This document shows positions 13,535-25,956 of a DNA stretch of 64,000 nucleotides, piece after piece. The stretch comes from Marchantia polymorpha subsp. ruderalis (Eukaryota > Streptophyta > Marchantiopsida > Marchantiales > Marchantiaceae), in NCBI GenBank assembly GCA_037833965.1, contig AP031356.1, positions 7,462,501 through 7,526,500 on the forward strand. The letters run 5' to 3'. Every line of letters starts with the position of its first letter. The stretch's first letter is position 1. Both the position numbers and the translations under genes were made by a program. The notes beneath the pieces were generated by a model. It saw only the letters and a program-made list of their open reading frames with translations, did not search any database and had not been told where the DNA came from.

Positions 13535-14348
13535 TGATATTAATGTTCATCCACCGTGATTAATATCAGTAGTTCATAGTATCAAATACAAGTTTTTCAA
13601 CTGTAAAACAAAATAATAGTATCATGAAGGGAATAGTTTAACCAATGAGGTTTAATTGTATCAAATTTTTTCAAATGTTCAATTTTCTTTATTGATCACA
13701 AGTTATTGGTGGCATTAGACAAGACTGATAATCACTTTTGACCTAGGGGTTTCGAATTTCGTGTATCAACAGAAACCGGAATGAGTAATTTAGGATGCAG
13801 ATGGATAAAATCAGAAATTATAGTAATTGATTGAACAAATCTCAATGACATTATGATATATATATGAAGAAAATATGACAGTTAACATACATATGTATTG
13901 ATAGTGCGTTGATTGGGAAAGTTAAATTAGATATCTATTGATCCATGTGTCGTATTATGTTTTTTCATAAATCAATCTATCAAAAAATTGCATACATTGA
14001 AAGTGATGATGATTTTGGAACAAGCTGTGATATTTTGATAATAAAATGTGTGCATAAATTTTAATTCACAAAATATTGAATCAAGTTATAAAAAGTTTGA
14101 AGGTATTAAAAAACAAAGAAACATGACTTTTAGAGTTCAAAAGTATATATGTTCTAACATTTCATCCAAAAAGTGAAATCAGTGAGGCATGCTATTCAAC
14201 AATCAAAGTGACCCAGTTCTGCAGTGAAAGATGCGATGAGTGATGAAAACCAGAAGGTGAAACGTGCCGATGTGAAAACCACCAGCTTCAGCTCAATATA
14301 TACACATGTCCCGAGATGGGAGTCAAAATTTGTCATCAAAAGTAAGTT

Positions 14349-17127
14349 TTAGTTCCTTTGAGCATGCAAGAAGTACACCATGAGGTTGACATACTGCAAG
14401 GCCGTGTGTTGCCAGCTATATTGATCAGGGAGGTTATAGTCAGAGTAATTAGGTTCCAGTGGAGTAAATCTACCGGCCATATTCTGTGCAGTTACAACCT
14501 CCTGCCACATCTCTACGAATTCCTGCAACAAAAGACGTGTTTGTTCTAGCGAAGAAACTGGAACGTACTCGACCTGCGGAAAAGGGAAGTTAGATGCCAT
14601 ACACGTCTGTAAAAAATTAACCTTAGAGCTATATAAAGATATATGCAAGCCAAAGTGTTGATGTTTAGTTACCTCCAAAACAATGCCTCGAAGATTTTCA
14701 CTGTGAGCGAGGACAGCTCTGCCCGCCTTTAGTTGGAAGTCACCCAGCTGATACTGAAAACCCTGAACCAGTATACCATGTCCCAGTTTCACCGTGACTC
14801 AGAAGACAAACTTCCAGCTAAAAACAGCAACTACAGTTGGAAACCTTCTAACCAGCGTGAATATCTTTGACTGATAACCACTATTGAAAAGGCATATTAC
14901 TGCTAGATCTGTCTGAGGAGACATCAACGATATTCCTTTTAGAGCAGAGATGAGTAAGCTTAGAAACAGGGTAAGACCCACTAAGACTACAAACTATCGA
15001 AAGCATGGGCGACAACAAACTATATACTGTGACCCATGATCTTCAAACTTGCCCCATCCTAAGACTCGACAGCATCGGGTACAAAATGCTAGTGACTTGC
15101 AAATCTAGCGACTTTGTCCTTGAAACATAGTATGCAAGTTTGTCTCACAACTATCATCTCTTGAAGGCTCAAGCATATGTGAATCCTAAAACATAAGAAC
15201 AATCCTGGAGCTAACATTGATTTGGAGATCAAGGAGCCAGAAATGGCGCTACGAATCTTCATCACTTCTTACTCCGAGTAAACGAAAGTCGAGGAGACAT
15301 AGAGCTTGACTCACCTCAAAAAAAATATTCAATCGATTTCGGTAAAGCTGCAGCTTCTCCATGATATTCTGCATGTTGGCATGAGCTTCCACCACCATAT
15401 GTTCACCCCTCAAAATAAAGTAGTGTTTGCTGGGAACCTCGGAGAATGTCAAACCGAGGAGCTCGCGTGCACAGTCCTGAGGAAGTCCCATCGATTGATC
15501 TGAGCACCGTATAACGTTACAGATCAGACGAACTTCATTCGTTTGGAAAAAACACACTTGAAGTTCATCGCAGCTAAACAACAAGCTCTGACCCATAAGC
15601 TAATTAAGCCATGTGGATAACAGAGAGCTGACCTACCTCTCTGGATCGGTCGGTGATTAGAAGCAGTGACCTGCCATCTGCCCGTTCGCACACCATTGAT
15701 GCTTTCAATGCTCTTCATCACGTCCACAAGAGTCTGGCTACTCACTGTCGATCCAGTACTCGGTTGCCAGTACAAAAGCCTAGATGAATCAATAAGCGCC
15801 AAAGGTAAATAAATAAAATAAAATCAGGAGATCTATTTGCCCATAATTTGGCACCCGCGCAAACAAGGTCCACATTCATCAGCCTCAAAAACCTGCTCAA
15901 AAAAATCTGAATCAGTTTAAAGGTTACAGTTTAAATTTTCGCTTGTTGGAACTCAAGACTTACCAACATGAAAGAACATCTTTCAGTTACGCTATCCTTC
16001 AACGATTACAGAGACATGAAAAGGATACACCAACACGATAACCGGCACAGAAGGTCCCAGGAAATCGAGACAGAGCAGTGAACTGGCAGAAAAGTCGTTA
16101 TGGAGGCTTTGCTCACTTACTTATATAATTTCAAAGCCAAGATGAAGAATCAAGACCACGGCTGGCTATGTGATGGATTTGGTACGTGGGTAAATGACCT
16201 GTCTACCGCGTTTCGTTAGTTCTTTACCACTCGTCAATGGCTCGGCTATACTGATTTTATTGACTCATAGGAATCACCGATTGTAGGGAAGATAAAATCC
16301 TCCGTGCTTGATGGGTTGCATTCCAAAGTATGATAGGTCCTTGTATAACATGAAATGCTTTGATTCAGTAGACTCAAGGGGTGCCACAAGCACGTTTCTG
16401 ATGAGCCGTAGACTAGAAAGAAATTGCAGACTCGCAGTCGAGAAAAAGAAGAGCAGACCTGCTCCATTTTCTTGTATTTTTTCCAACACATAGACATTCT
16501 TAGTAATTGCTTTGACATGCACATCATTTCAAAGTAAAGGCAGCATCTGGATATGCGAAAAACCTCTCAGCTGGACACAGCAGAAGAAGCTACTGTCATC
16601 GGTCAACTGCGCCATATAATGGAAAGACTGAACCCACGCCCCCATCCGTGAAAGGTAAAGTACGGAATACAGGCTAATGACTGCCAAACCAATTTCTTCA
16701 AGCAGCACTGAACAGGTGGACTAAATGGTGGTCTCCAATAAGCAGGCCCCCACACAGCTTATACTTGCTACAATTTACCGAACTGCAAGCTCAAAGAGGT
16801 CCATGTTACCTCTGAATTAACCGGAGCTACAAGGAAAACCAACTGCGAATTCACGCCTGCTAGCGCAGCAAGAACAGATTCCGACACAGGATGCAGAGTG
16901 CGTGCTCACGAGCTCATATGGAAACCGGATTTTGGACCCTAACTCAATGCTATGAGGAAGATACATGCACACCAACGAAGAAAGGAAATTTCCAACAGCA
17001 CAAATATGGGAATTCGAAATCCAGTTCCTAACACCACACGAAGCACAAGAAGCAGTCCTGTTCAGTTCCAAAATCCACGAGGACCATGTCACAATGCACA
17101 GGCATCATCTCACCATTTGACCGGCAT
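14349..17127 (-). CDS. MED20: Mediator complex subunit 20
   Basis: Five coding exons on the minus strand: 17127-17114, 15779-15637, 15499-15315, 14762-14673 and 14573-14349. The 657 nt encode 218 residues, the usual length of plant MED20. Exon 1 supplies only ATGCCGGTCAAATG, and the split Trp codon joins to exon 2 to give MPVKWLLYWQP, the typical plant N-terminus. Later hallmarks are QSIESLNGV-like KSIESINGVRTG, KHYFILRGEHMVVEA, GFQYQLGDFQL and EFVEMWQEVV. Phases agree at all four junctions. MED20 belongs to the Mediator head module, where with MED18 it forms a mobile jaw contacting RNA polymerase II and TBP; it acts in the nucleus. Intron 1 is long (about 1.33 kb) and holds no credible ORF. 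The whole-length frame has no stop or missing block, so the gene looks functional. Identification rests on family motifs remembered, not on a search. Confidence 0.93.
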
Positions 17128-19570
17128 ATTTTCCACGAAGTAAAAGCACTTCAAGGCCTCCTGCGTCCTCAAGCACGCGCGAAGGAGCTCATCCGAACGA
17201 TCGGACCTTGAGAGAGTGGAATCCTCGCATCAGCTTCGCGACCAATCCGCCGGCGTTCTATTCGGGCTCGAGGCGCAAAATCTCACCGCAATTCGCAGCT
17301 CGGGGCGCCAAAAAGTCGCTCCCAGCTTAGAACTCGAGAAAGCTCCTTCGTTCAGAGAGGCATCGGTCACTGTACAGCGTTACAGTAGCGTGAGTTAACC
17401 CTCGTACAGTGCACCGTATTCAGATGCATCAGTATCATTCATGGCAGACTTTGACGTCTGCGCAAGTTCGAATAAATAAATCATAGTTTCAGCTCTGATC
17501 GTGGACGTCAATTTGGCAAATGACATGTTTGTGTGCTGCGCGACGATGGAGCAGATTTCTAGAGGATCGGGCCTCGGGCAACATTATTTTCGCAGGCTTC
17601 CGAGTCAGACTTCGAATGCTCGCTCGGGAGGCCCTGGACCCGAAGACTTCACTTCATGTGGGCTCCATTTGCGCTCTGTTCTGCTCCAAGCGCGCGTCAA
17701 CGGGGATCGATGACTCCGGTCAAGCGGGAGCACTTACCTAAACGGGCAAGATTGCTTCTTGCCGTCAAAGTTGCTTCTGGAGAAAATCCGACCTTCTGAA
17801 ATAATAACCAGTATTGAAAAAATAATGTAACCTAATAATTTTGGATATTTTCTTGGTCACTCGGTTCCCCAATGGCCGAAATTCCTTATTCAGTTCGTTG
17901 CCGTATAAAACCAGCATGAGCGATGGGTGGTAGATATTTTCCTTTGAGCCCATTGTGGATTGCGAAAGTTGTTTTTGTATCAAAAAATAAGATTTCAATG
18001 CATTTTCACACAACAGTGTATCACATATCTTAATGTGACATTCGAAAATTTTGTTCTTCATTCAATCTAGTTGGGATTTGTCGTCTAGCTAATACGTGAG
18101 TATGAATATGATTGATCCGGATTTAGACTTTGCTGGTCGATTAGAATGTAATGTCAGACGAGAGCACCTGTGGGGGGGAATGAGAGCAGATGGACTGCCG
18201 CACCAACTGTGTTATCTAATGAATATTTACTTGCTCTTATTTTAATACTTGCATCTCCTATCTCTGATTGGTTCTGCGTTTGAGCAATGAACATGTGTAT
18301 TCTCTATGCGGAGTACATATATCTACTATCTCTTATTGCTTATGTGTTTGGTTATTAAACATTTGAGTTCATTTATCATCCATGCTAGTTTACAAGGGTA
18401 TTTCCAACTTTCTTTGACTAATTCTATCTTAAGTGCGGAAGAATTTCTCGGCACAAGAAATTGAAATGTAGTATCTTGTGCAAGTGAATGATCGTGGACA
18501 TGTGTGAATCTATATTGTCAACAATGACTTGAGGAAGGTAAGATGTTCCAACAAAAACTTGACAAGACGCGAGATAGAATAAGGAGGAAGATGTCTTGAT
18601 GCAATGTCAAACGGCTAGTTTTCTTTGCTCTATGCATATAAACTATGGCTCAATCTATTTGACTTTTAAATATAAAAAACAAAGATAATTTTTCACGCTT
18701 TCCTCCATTACATTAGCTTGAACAAACAATCGAAACAAAGAAGATCACATTTGTAGATACAAAACAAGTAAATTGTGGTGTCCAGTAGTCAAAAGAAGAA
18801 TAAATGAGTGAATTTTTTTAAAAAAATCTCAACAACAATATAAATTACAACTTCAAGTGTTCAGTGTAAGAAGATGGCGGCTTTTGAGTTTGTAATAATA
18901 TAGTCAAATACGACGGACATGATGATATTATGCTCTAAGATTCATAAGTGAAAGGCAAGTTGAAGTCCATGGGTCTAGGCAAGACGTTGAAACCAAAACC
19001 GTCAATCTACAACGACAATAATTAGAAGGTCTCCAAAAATATGATGTGAACATTGTCATATTGCATTAACAACCTTTGCATCTAAAAAAAATGAATAAAC
19101 ATAATAAGTGTACTCTAATGTTTGGAATATTTTGAATGATGATTTCATTGCAAAGAGTTATCAAACAAATTATATGATTTTTTAAATTAAAGTTTCTCGC
19201 ACTAAGATCTAAAATCAAATCGATATAGTTGATGATAATGTCATTGAACTTGAGAATCTTAAAGAGTATTATTGATGAGAGTAAAACTCTTCATCTTTTG
19301 AATTAATTATCTGCATTTTATCAATTACTATCATGTGTCTTGCTTCATCATAATAGAGAGACAGTCATTTATAACAAAATTTTAGGTGTTTTGTTGATTG
19401 ATGACTTACAATAGAAAATATTGTTGTCATCTTTGTTGATATGATACTAAATCAAAATTTTGATTGAATTTGGGTAAGATCCAAAAACTTGATTTTAAAG
19501 TGGGGTCAGATAGAGTACTTAATCCAACGTGATAACCCAAAAATTATTACATACTCCCATATTGCGCAAT
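17128..19570. other. MED20 upstream region, then AT-rich DNA
   Basis: 17128-17750 is GC-rich and probably holds the leader and promoter of MED20; ORFs here (60-73 codons) are not credited. From about 17770 the base composition drops sharply to AT-rich. A 98-codon ATG-started frame on the minus strand (18061-17765) is somewhat long for such AT-rich DNA but has no recognisable motif, and could be a transposon remnant. Confidence 0.5.
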
Positions 19571-19850
19571 CTGTACTGCAAGCTCCGGGCTCACTCTCAC
19601 TCATGTTTACCTCAAATGGCTTTGGGATAACTCATCATGATTCTAAAAGATTAAGATTTCTCCTCATACTCATGTTGCAAACACCATTTCACACATTCTC
19701 TCCATTTGTCACTCAAGTTCATCCACACATCAACACTTCAAGATGTTAAAAACATCACTTTTTTATTGATGTAACAAGTTTTTTTCATATGAACTCTCCA
19801 AAGTTGTTTGAGAGTTTCTTTTATACCTTTTTATATATTAATTAAAGATT
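19571..19850. repeat. Dispersed repeat, copy 1
   Basis: About 280 bp that match, in the same orientation and with much divergence, the sequence at 23597-23875. Shared blocks include a CTCATCATGATT core and a later TATGAACTCTC/AATGAACTCTC block, each followed by a T-rich end. The family is not recognised. Confidence 0.55.
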
Positions 19851-21754
19851 TACCATAGTATTAATTGATAATTCTTATACATCAAACATTTACTTTATTT
19901 TTTATCAAAATTGTTGAGCTAATTGGTATTCATTTTGAGCAAGCCTATTGAGATGAAAGCCACACGTAAAGTTATGATCTTTTAATGTTTGAGAGACATG
20001 ACTAACAATCAGTTAGGTGTCTCAAGCATTAAAACATCATTAGAATGTGCAAGAAACTACACGCTTTATGCTTAATGTATTTTGTAGCACAATTGCTCGC
20101 GAGTAGTTGAACCGTTGGCAAGGTTCATGAACGGCGTCCTTGACAATTTAAACAAACCAGTAAGAAACTCCAAGGATCGTGACCACCGCCATCAACCACA
20201 AAGACATCTTCATGATGTCAAAAAGTGACATCTTCACGTGTTGAAAGACCTGAAAACATATTCAAATATCATTACTAACGTGAAAATTGTTAAAACAGTG
20301 TCACACTTTTTAAAGTATATTTTAATGTGATGAAACTGTTTACTGTTTACCACAATCAAGATTCTGAGCTCGTACTTTTGTACACAAGGGAAAATATCAT
20401 GCCACATGTAACCTCGGACTACTCAGAAATCTCATATCCATGACATCCTTGTGTTTCTTTCCGTTGTTCTATCTACCAACGCTCGTGCCATTTGCTTACG
20501 CAATCTTATCTGCGTAGCCAGGAAAAATAGCGTTCATGAAACGTTAGAAGTGTTCACGAAACTTTCATATATTACGGAGTCTTCAAAGCTTCTTCTCAGC
20601 TCACTAAAATGCACATATTTGATCGTCTAAGTTCAATTAAAATTTATTTATTTTATCGGATAGTTTCTAATAATAAATTTTTTAATTGATTCTTAAAAAA
20701 GTGTGATGATTCGTAAACTCAAATTCAAAAAAAATTAATTGATAAAAAATACTTAAGATAGTATGGAATAAACCCTATAAAAATCAAGATATAAAAATAT
20801 TTGAAATTGTAATGAAATTTGTATATTTTTCAAATCTATATTTTTATACGTAGGGAGATGAATTTTTTTTTACAAAATAGTGATCTCGGATTTATCTTCT
20901 ATAGAATATGATGTATTTTTTAAATCTCAAAAAAAAAAATGCAAGTTTTGAACCAAACGAATGAGTTTTATTGACTGAAGAAGTGAACTTGAACGTTAAC
21001 TATATTTTATAAATAAAATGATCCTTTCAAGACTAATCTATTTTTTTTATAGCTTCAAATTTTATAACTTTAAATTATTTGGGCTCAATTTCTGAAAATT
21101 TCTATAAAAAAATTTATTCAAAAAGATGCAAATTTATTGCATGAATTTCATTATTTTTCAAAAAAACATCATAAACAAAAATTTATAACTTGATTGTTTA
21201 TTTCTAGATGTTAGTGTTTTTATTCATGATTATTTATATTTCAAAAAAATTCTTCTAAACATTGATATTTTTTTTGCATGTTTATTCAATATTTATGTAA
21301 AATTTTAAGAACCTCAAACATAGAAGTGATTTTTTCTATAAATAAATTGATTTACTATTTTTTTGCATTTTTCTAAATAATTTAATTACTCTTAATTACT
21401 TAGATCTCATTGAAAATATTTTAATGAAAGAAAATTATCTTTATTATTGTAAATGGAGCTTATCAGTATCAAAAATTGGTGGTATTTAAATGATGATATA
21501 CATTCTTATTCTGGTTTATAACTCATAGCACTATTGTGAATTTAGAAAATATTTCTCAGAATTATATTTGAATATCAAAGTTTTCAACATCTAGAGCAAT
21601 AAAAAAACTAAAATCATCAATTTCTTTTTTCATGATAGTGAGCGAAGACACCGATATAAGTGGTTAAATTCTAGATATGTAAAAAAATTTTCAAAACTTC
21701 GAGTATATAAGCCCTGACAAAATTCTTATCATCCACGTTGTTGTTCAATAGAGT
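19851..21754. other. AT-rich repeat terrain
   Basis: Very AT-rich DNA with no credible coding frame. It contains a hairpin at 19980-20034. It may include the 5' non-coding part of the hAT element that begins downstream, but no terminal inverted repeat could be matched by eye. Confidence 0.5.
19980..20034. repeat. Imperfect inverted repeat (stem about 23 bp)
   Basis: The arm TTTTAATGTTTGAGAGACAT from 19980 pairs with the reverse complement of the arm ending TCTCAAGCATTAAAA at 20034, with a few mismatches and a short loop. It could be a small foldback element or the end of one; a small-RNA precursor is possible but not supported further. Confidence 0.55.
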
Positions 21755-23596
21755 TTGATGTCAACAAATATAGAGAACTCATCATCTTTGATGAAGAAAG
21801 CTATAAGAAAACCAAGATGTGCGATTTATGAACACATCAATCGTTTGAACGAAGATGACAAGGTGCAACTATCCTATAAATACTACACAAAGTTGCGATG
21901 TTTTTTTGAAAATGCATTCAAGAAGTCTAGATCAAGCACAACAAATCAAATGAAGCATGTGAAGAGACATCGTAAAAGACAATATTTTGGAAACAACGGT
22001 ACAATGATTGGAACAATAACTTGCTATATGAACAATTTTTCAAATCTTGAAAAGAAGATATCAACAAGCTCAATGATCTTATTCGTGAGACAATTGAGTA
22101 TTTTGTATTGTCTGATGTCAAAACATTCACCATCATTAAGTCAAACTCATTCTTAACCGTTTTGAAAATATTATTCAATTGCAAGCAAAACAATGTGATT
22201 GTTCTAAAAGCGTATATACTTTAGAACAATATATAACAAAGAGTTGGGAAGATGAAATCTGAACTTAAAAAGTAATTGGTCAAAAGTAAATTTTGTCGTA
22301 CATATTTCAATGCATATGTGGAAATCTCCAAACCACTTATCTTTTTTAGCAATAATCAATCATTTTGTTGGTCCAGACTCTGCTTTTCATGAAAAACTTT
22401 TGGCTTTTATGGACACGAGTAATCACACCGAGGCTAGAATGACAAAAGTTGTATAGCAAATGTTGTAGTAATTCAAAAGTGTTGGCCGTGTTGGATGTTT
22501 GACCATGGACAATGCTTCAAACAACGACACTCTAGTGTCAACTCTAGCTGATTTTATTGACGACCATTACATTTGTGAAAGAATATTGAAGTCTTAGATT
22601 GCATATGATTAAAGTATCCAATGTTTACCACACATTATCCATCCTTTGAAACCATTTTTGAAATCTTTGGAATTATGCAACAATATTTCAAACAACGACA
22701 AAATTCTAATCAATGACATTCCTAATCTTATCCACAGTTTGAGTTTTATTATGAAGAAGTTGTACTCTAGTTCTTAACAAAGCAAGCAGAAAAATGCAAA
22801 CTTGCCAAATGTGAAAATTTGATCTTGATCTTGGATGTCTCAATTTGTTGATCTTCTAAGTATTGCATGCTTGAAAGAGCAATTCAAGTCCAAACGACCT
22901 CAAGAATTAACTCAATATCAATACTCAAATTGAAAGCATCAAGTTGAGTCAACTGTTGTTTAGTGATGATGAATGACAAACGCTTCAAAGCATATGTGAT
23001 CATCTGAAAAGTTTTGGAGAGGCATGGAGATGAATATTAAGGAAAAAATGCCCACGGTTTTCCTTTCTAATGCTTGTGTTTGTCTAATTATTCTTGTGTG
23101 TTGAAGAATATGTGGCTATTCTTGACGATCTGAACCCAATGAAGAATGCTTTGTCCATTGCATACCAAGTTTATATAAGAACTATTCGTTCACATATGAT
23201 TCTTATTTCTTTGTGTTGTATGTAATTTTGGAACCGAGGTTCAAAAAAATATACCTTAAGTTGAAAAAATTTTTTGAGTTGTTTTAATCTAGAGTGGGTC
23301 AATTCTACTGATACAATGTAAGAAAGTTAATGAATGAGATGAAAATGCTTTGTGGCGCCAATTAGATCAATTTATTCCAAATGATTGTCCCACACGAACC
23401 TCAACAACCAATTGTATTTTTGGATATATTTTCTCATTGCAATGCGGATAATGAAATGCAGGATGATGTCGACAAATACCTGTATTCACGATGTGAAGAT
23501 ACTATTGTTGATCCACTAACATTTTGAAAAGTCCATGAGAATAAATTATTTTTCATGAATGCGGTTGCAAAGTTTGTTTTTCAATACCATAATCTG
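21755..23596 (+). mobile_element. Decayed hAT-superfamily DNA transposon
   Basis: Signs of a hAT transposase run in order along the plus strand. At 21780-21980 there is a degenerate BED zinc finger (INRLNEDDKVQ ... TTNQMKHVKRH) in which the expected first Cys pair is replaced. The catalytic-region signatures follow: an MWKSP...FLAIINHFV stretch near 22310-22360, GCLTMDNASNND near 22500, and CLPHIIHPL near 22625. Further along are LDDLNPMKNALSIAYQVY near 23120 and ILEPRFKK near 23230. The C-terminal dimerisation region near 23540-23590 breaks off early. The frame is interrupted by many stops and shifts, so it is dead and fairly old. No terminal inverted repeats or 8-bp target duplication were identified. 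Confidence 0.8.
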
Positions 23597-23875
23597 TGAC
23601 CTTCAGGTTGATCTCATTCAAGTTTAACTCAAATGTTTTTTTATACCTCATCATGATTTTAGAAGATAAAAATTTTTAATGTGCCAGTGTTACAAACATA
23701 CTCTCACACAAACTATTCACTCATCATTCAATTGCAAACACTCATTGATATTCAAAAAGATAATGAAAATCTAATTCATATTAATGAAACAAGTTCTCAC
23801 ACAATGAACTCTCAAAATATGCTTGAGAAAAATCTTTTTTACATCCCTCTATATGTTACTTGAGAAATAATCATA
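23597..23875. repeat. Dispersed repeat, copy 2
   Basis: Direct, diverged copy of 19571-19850, lying immediately after the hAT coding remnant. The two copies flank the hAT relic about 4 kb apart, but whether they belong to it is unclear. Confidence 0.55.
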
Positions 23876-24739
23876 GTAATCCATGAAAATTATTGCTTAA
23901 CTTATATTTACTAAGATAAACCATGGTAGTATTGACTTGTTTCAAATATGTGACAACATGTCATTGACATACTAAATCTTCTTAAAGTTTTCTTATTCCT
24001 AGGTAGAGGTGACGACATGCCATTTAAAACTTTCAAACTTTTAGAACTTACACTTGCCACGAAGTCAATTGTAGACTTAATCTAACCAATGAAATTTCCA
24101 TTATTTAGTTAACCCAATCAAAATTAATTATGTAGTCAAAATTATTTTTCCTTAGAATCTAGAGTTTTGTAGGACACAAAATAAAAGTGCACATCCAAAT
24201 ATTTTTGACCTCTTATTATTAAGTATACATATCATAACTAAACTTAGTCAACACTAAATAAACTTAGATATAACTAATTAGACTTAATCATAATTAGCAA
24301 AACTTAGTTACATCTAGAATAATCATGATCAAATCCTTGGTTACTTCTTATACATTTCACACATACAACAATTGATCTTACATTTCAATCCATGTTATTG
24401 AAAAATGAATGATGTCATATATTGCCGTATGAAAAAATAGTAGGCAATTTTATGTATTTGATGATGTGCACAAAATATGATATTGCTCTACCCTTAGACA
24501 AGATTAATAGCTACTTGTGAAATCTAGAAAATTTATATTTGAAAGGAATGAAATGTATTTTAGGTACATGAAGAATACTAATAATTATTTTTCACTAACA
24601 TTTTTTTGATATTTGATTATACAATGTAAAATATTTTCGGTAGGCTACGTCAATGTTTACAATGGATAAAATTTGTACAAGTGAAAATCTATAATTAAGT
24701 ATTTGTTACATCTTGTATGTGTCTTTGTGGTGAATACTT
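23876..24739. other. AT-rich DNA, nothing recognised
   Basis: Repetitive-looking AT-rich sequence without a coding frame. Several short CTTAGTTA/ACTTAGAT-like words recur near 24235-24320, but no clear array. Confidence 0.5.
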
Positions 24740-25030
24740 TAGTTCAAGATCTAATGTGCGTAACTCAGTCCACAATAGAAGCTGAATATGTAGCGGTAGT
24801 AGAAGTATCAAAGAAATTTATTTGATTGAATGGAGTTATCACTAAGATGGAATTGAAAACGAGGTTTTTATGAGATGGTTGTTTTTAAGATAGAAAAAAT
24901 AGTAGTAGATTTTTTATTTTTTTTGTAAAGAATATCTATTAGATTAACATAGATTAGATTAATGGTAGTTAAGTCCAAACTTTTATCATTTATTCACGTT
25001 TTATTAATGAGATGCTGCATAAAGAAGTCA
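24740..25030 (+). mobile_element. Ty1/copia retrotransposon fossil, RNase H end
   Basis: Around 24760-24835 a short translated stretch resembles the copia RNase H signature STxEAEYxA followed by a basic segment. The rest of the element was not found here. It is a broken fragment of some age. Confidence 0.65.
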
Positions 25031-25527
25031 AGAGTGAGCTATAATATTGTGATCTCTTGCAAATCTCTTGCAAATCAGGATAACAATAGCAATCAGGTTC
25101 ACCATTTTATAGTTGTGAAGTGTTGGATGAAAATGTGAAAGTAGAGTATTCCACAGAAATTGTTTTGCCACCTTGCATTACCACTGAAAGTGATGTCATT
25201 GCGGAGAAGTGGTAAGAGAGTACCAAGTCACAAGACGGAGTAACAATCTTCTACAAGTTGGAAATTCTAAGCATTTAGCAAGAGCGGGTACTTGTGGGCA
25301 CTAAAACATCAAAGTTTGGCTAGACATCAAATCTAAATGTCATAACAAGCCAAAATAAACAAAGTATCACAAGTTGTACCATCTTCTTCTAGATATTTTT
25401 AGACAGAAGCTGAGTCTGATCAATTTATGTAATTGGACCATCTTCGACTAGATGCGAGGTCTAGATCATACACCTATTGACATGGCTGAGACTGTCTCTT
25501 AGAGAAATTGGCATTGTTTAAGCACCA
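25031..25527. other. Unassigned stretch between two fossils
   Basis: No gene or clear repeat is seen. It may include the non-coding end of the copia fragment and the former promoter of the peroxidase relic. Confidence 0.4.
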
Positions 25528-25956
25528 ATGACTTCAACCAGTCCGAGATTGGTACTCCTCATTGTGCTTGCGGTAGCAATATTTGTTTCTTATGCGCAGT
25601 TACAGTTGTTAGAAACGTTCTATGATACCATATATCCACAAGCCATATTCATTATCCAACAGAAGATGAATGCATTTGTTGATGTTGATCGATGCGTCGT
25701 TGTAGTTTTGGTGTGACTACATATTCACAATTGCTTCATCCGGGTTTGCAATGGATCAGTACTTTTCAATTCTACCAAGACAACGTTGATTGAAAAAGAA
25801 GCATTGCTCAACAAAGATTCTCTCAGGAGATTTAAGCAGATTGACGAAATAAAGATGTATCGGCGTGTCATTTATCATTGTGTTCAAACTTTTGTTCAAT
25901 TGCTTCAAGTGAAGGATGAGAGGAAGTTTTCAAAGATTGAAGAATACCGTTTTTGA
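25528..25956 (+). pseudogene. Class III peroxidase pseudogene, N-terminal third
   Basis: The ATG at 25528 opens a signal peptide (hydrophobic stretch ending near SYAQ) followed by ETFYDTIYPQA, which matches the start of mature secretory peroxidases (TFYDxSCPxA). The distal-haem block LHIHNCFIRVCNGSVLF follows in the same frame, corresponding to LHFHDCFVRGCDGSxLL. Next come an EKEALLNKDSLRRF block and QIDEIK. An in-frame TGA at 25714-25716 stands exactly where the catalytic distal Arg codon is expected, a change that CGA to TGA would explain. The first conserved Cys has become Tyr, and the calcium-binding Asp after the distal His is Asn. The reading frame stops at 25954 after about 142 codons, while the family is about 320 residues, so the proximal haem half is missing. 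No intron interrupts it. It is a dead host gene fragment. Confidence 0.85.

Larger units (their letters stand above)
11766..14348. other. Leader and promoter of the ARM gene, then AT-rich spacer
   Basis: From about 11766 to 13000 the DNA is GC-rich with CT/CCT-rich tracts, consistent with the 5' leader and promoter of the minus-strand ARM gene. The plus-strand frame at 12431-12883 has low-complexity Pro/Leu and Trp-Met-Asp runs made by simple repeats and is not credited. From about 13100 to 14200 it is AT-rich with no gene, and includes an (AT)n run at 13512-13534. The last 200 bases are 3' flank of MED20. Confidence 0.6.

Noticed and set aside
15524-15802. Start of MED20 at 15802
   Set aside because: That codon is TTG within the intron; the CTAG acceptor at 15780 and the upstream 14-nt exon give the correct plant N-terminus.
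17765-18061. 98-codon ATG frame in AT-rich DNA
   Set aside because: No family resemblance; possibly a transposon remnant, but nothing supports it.
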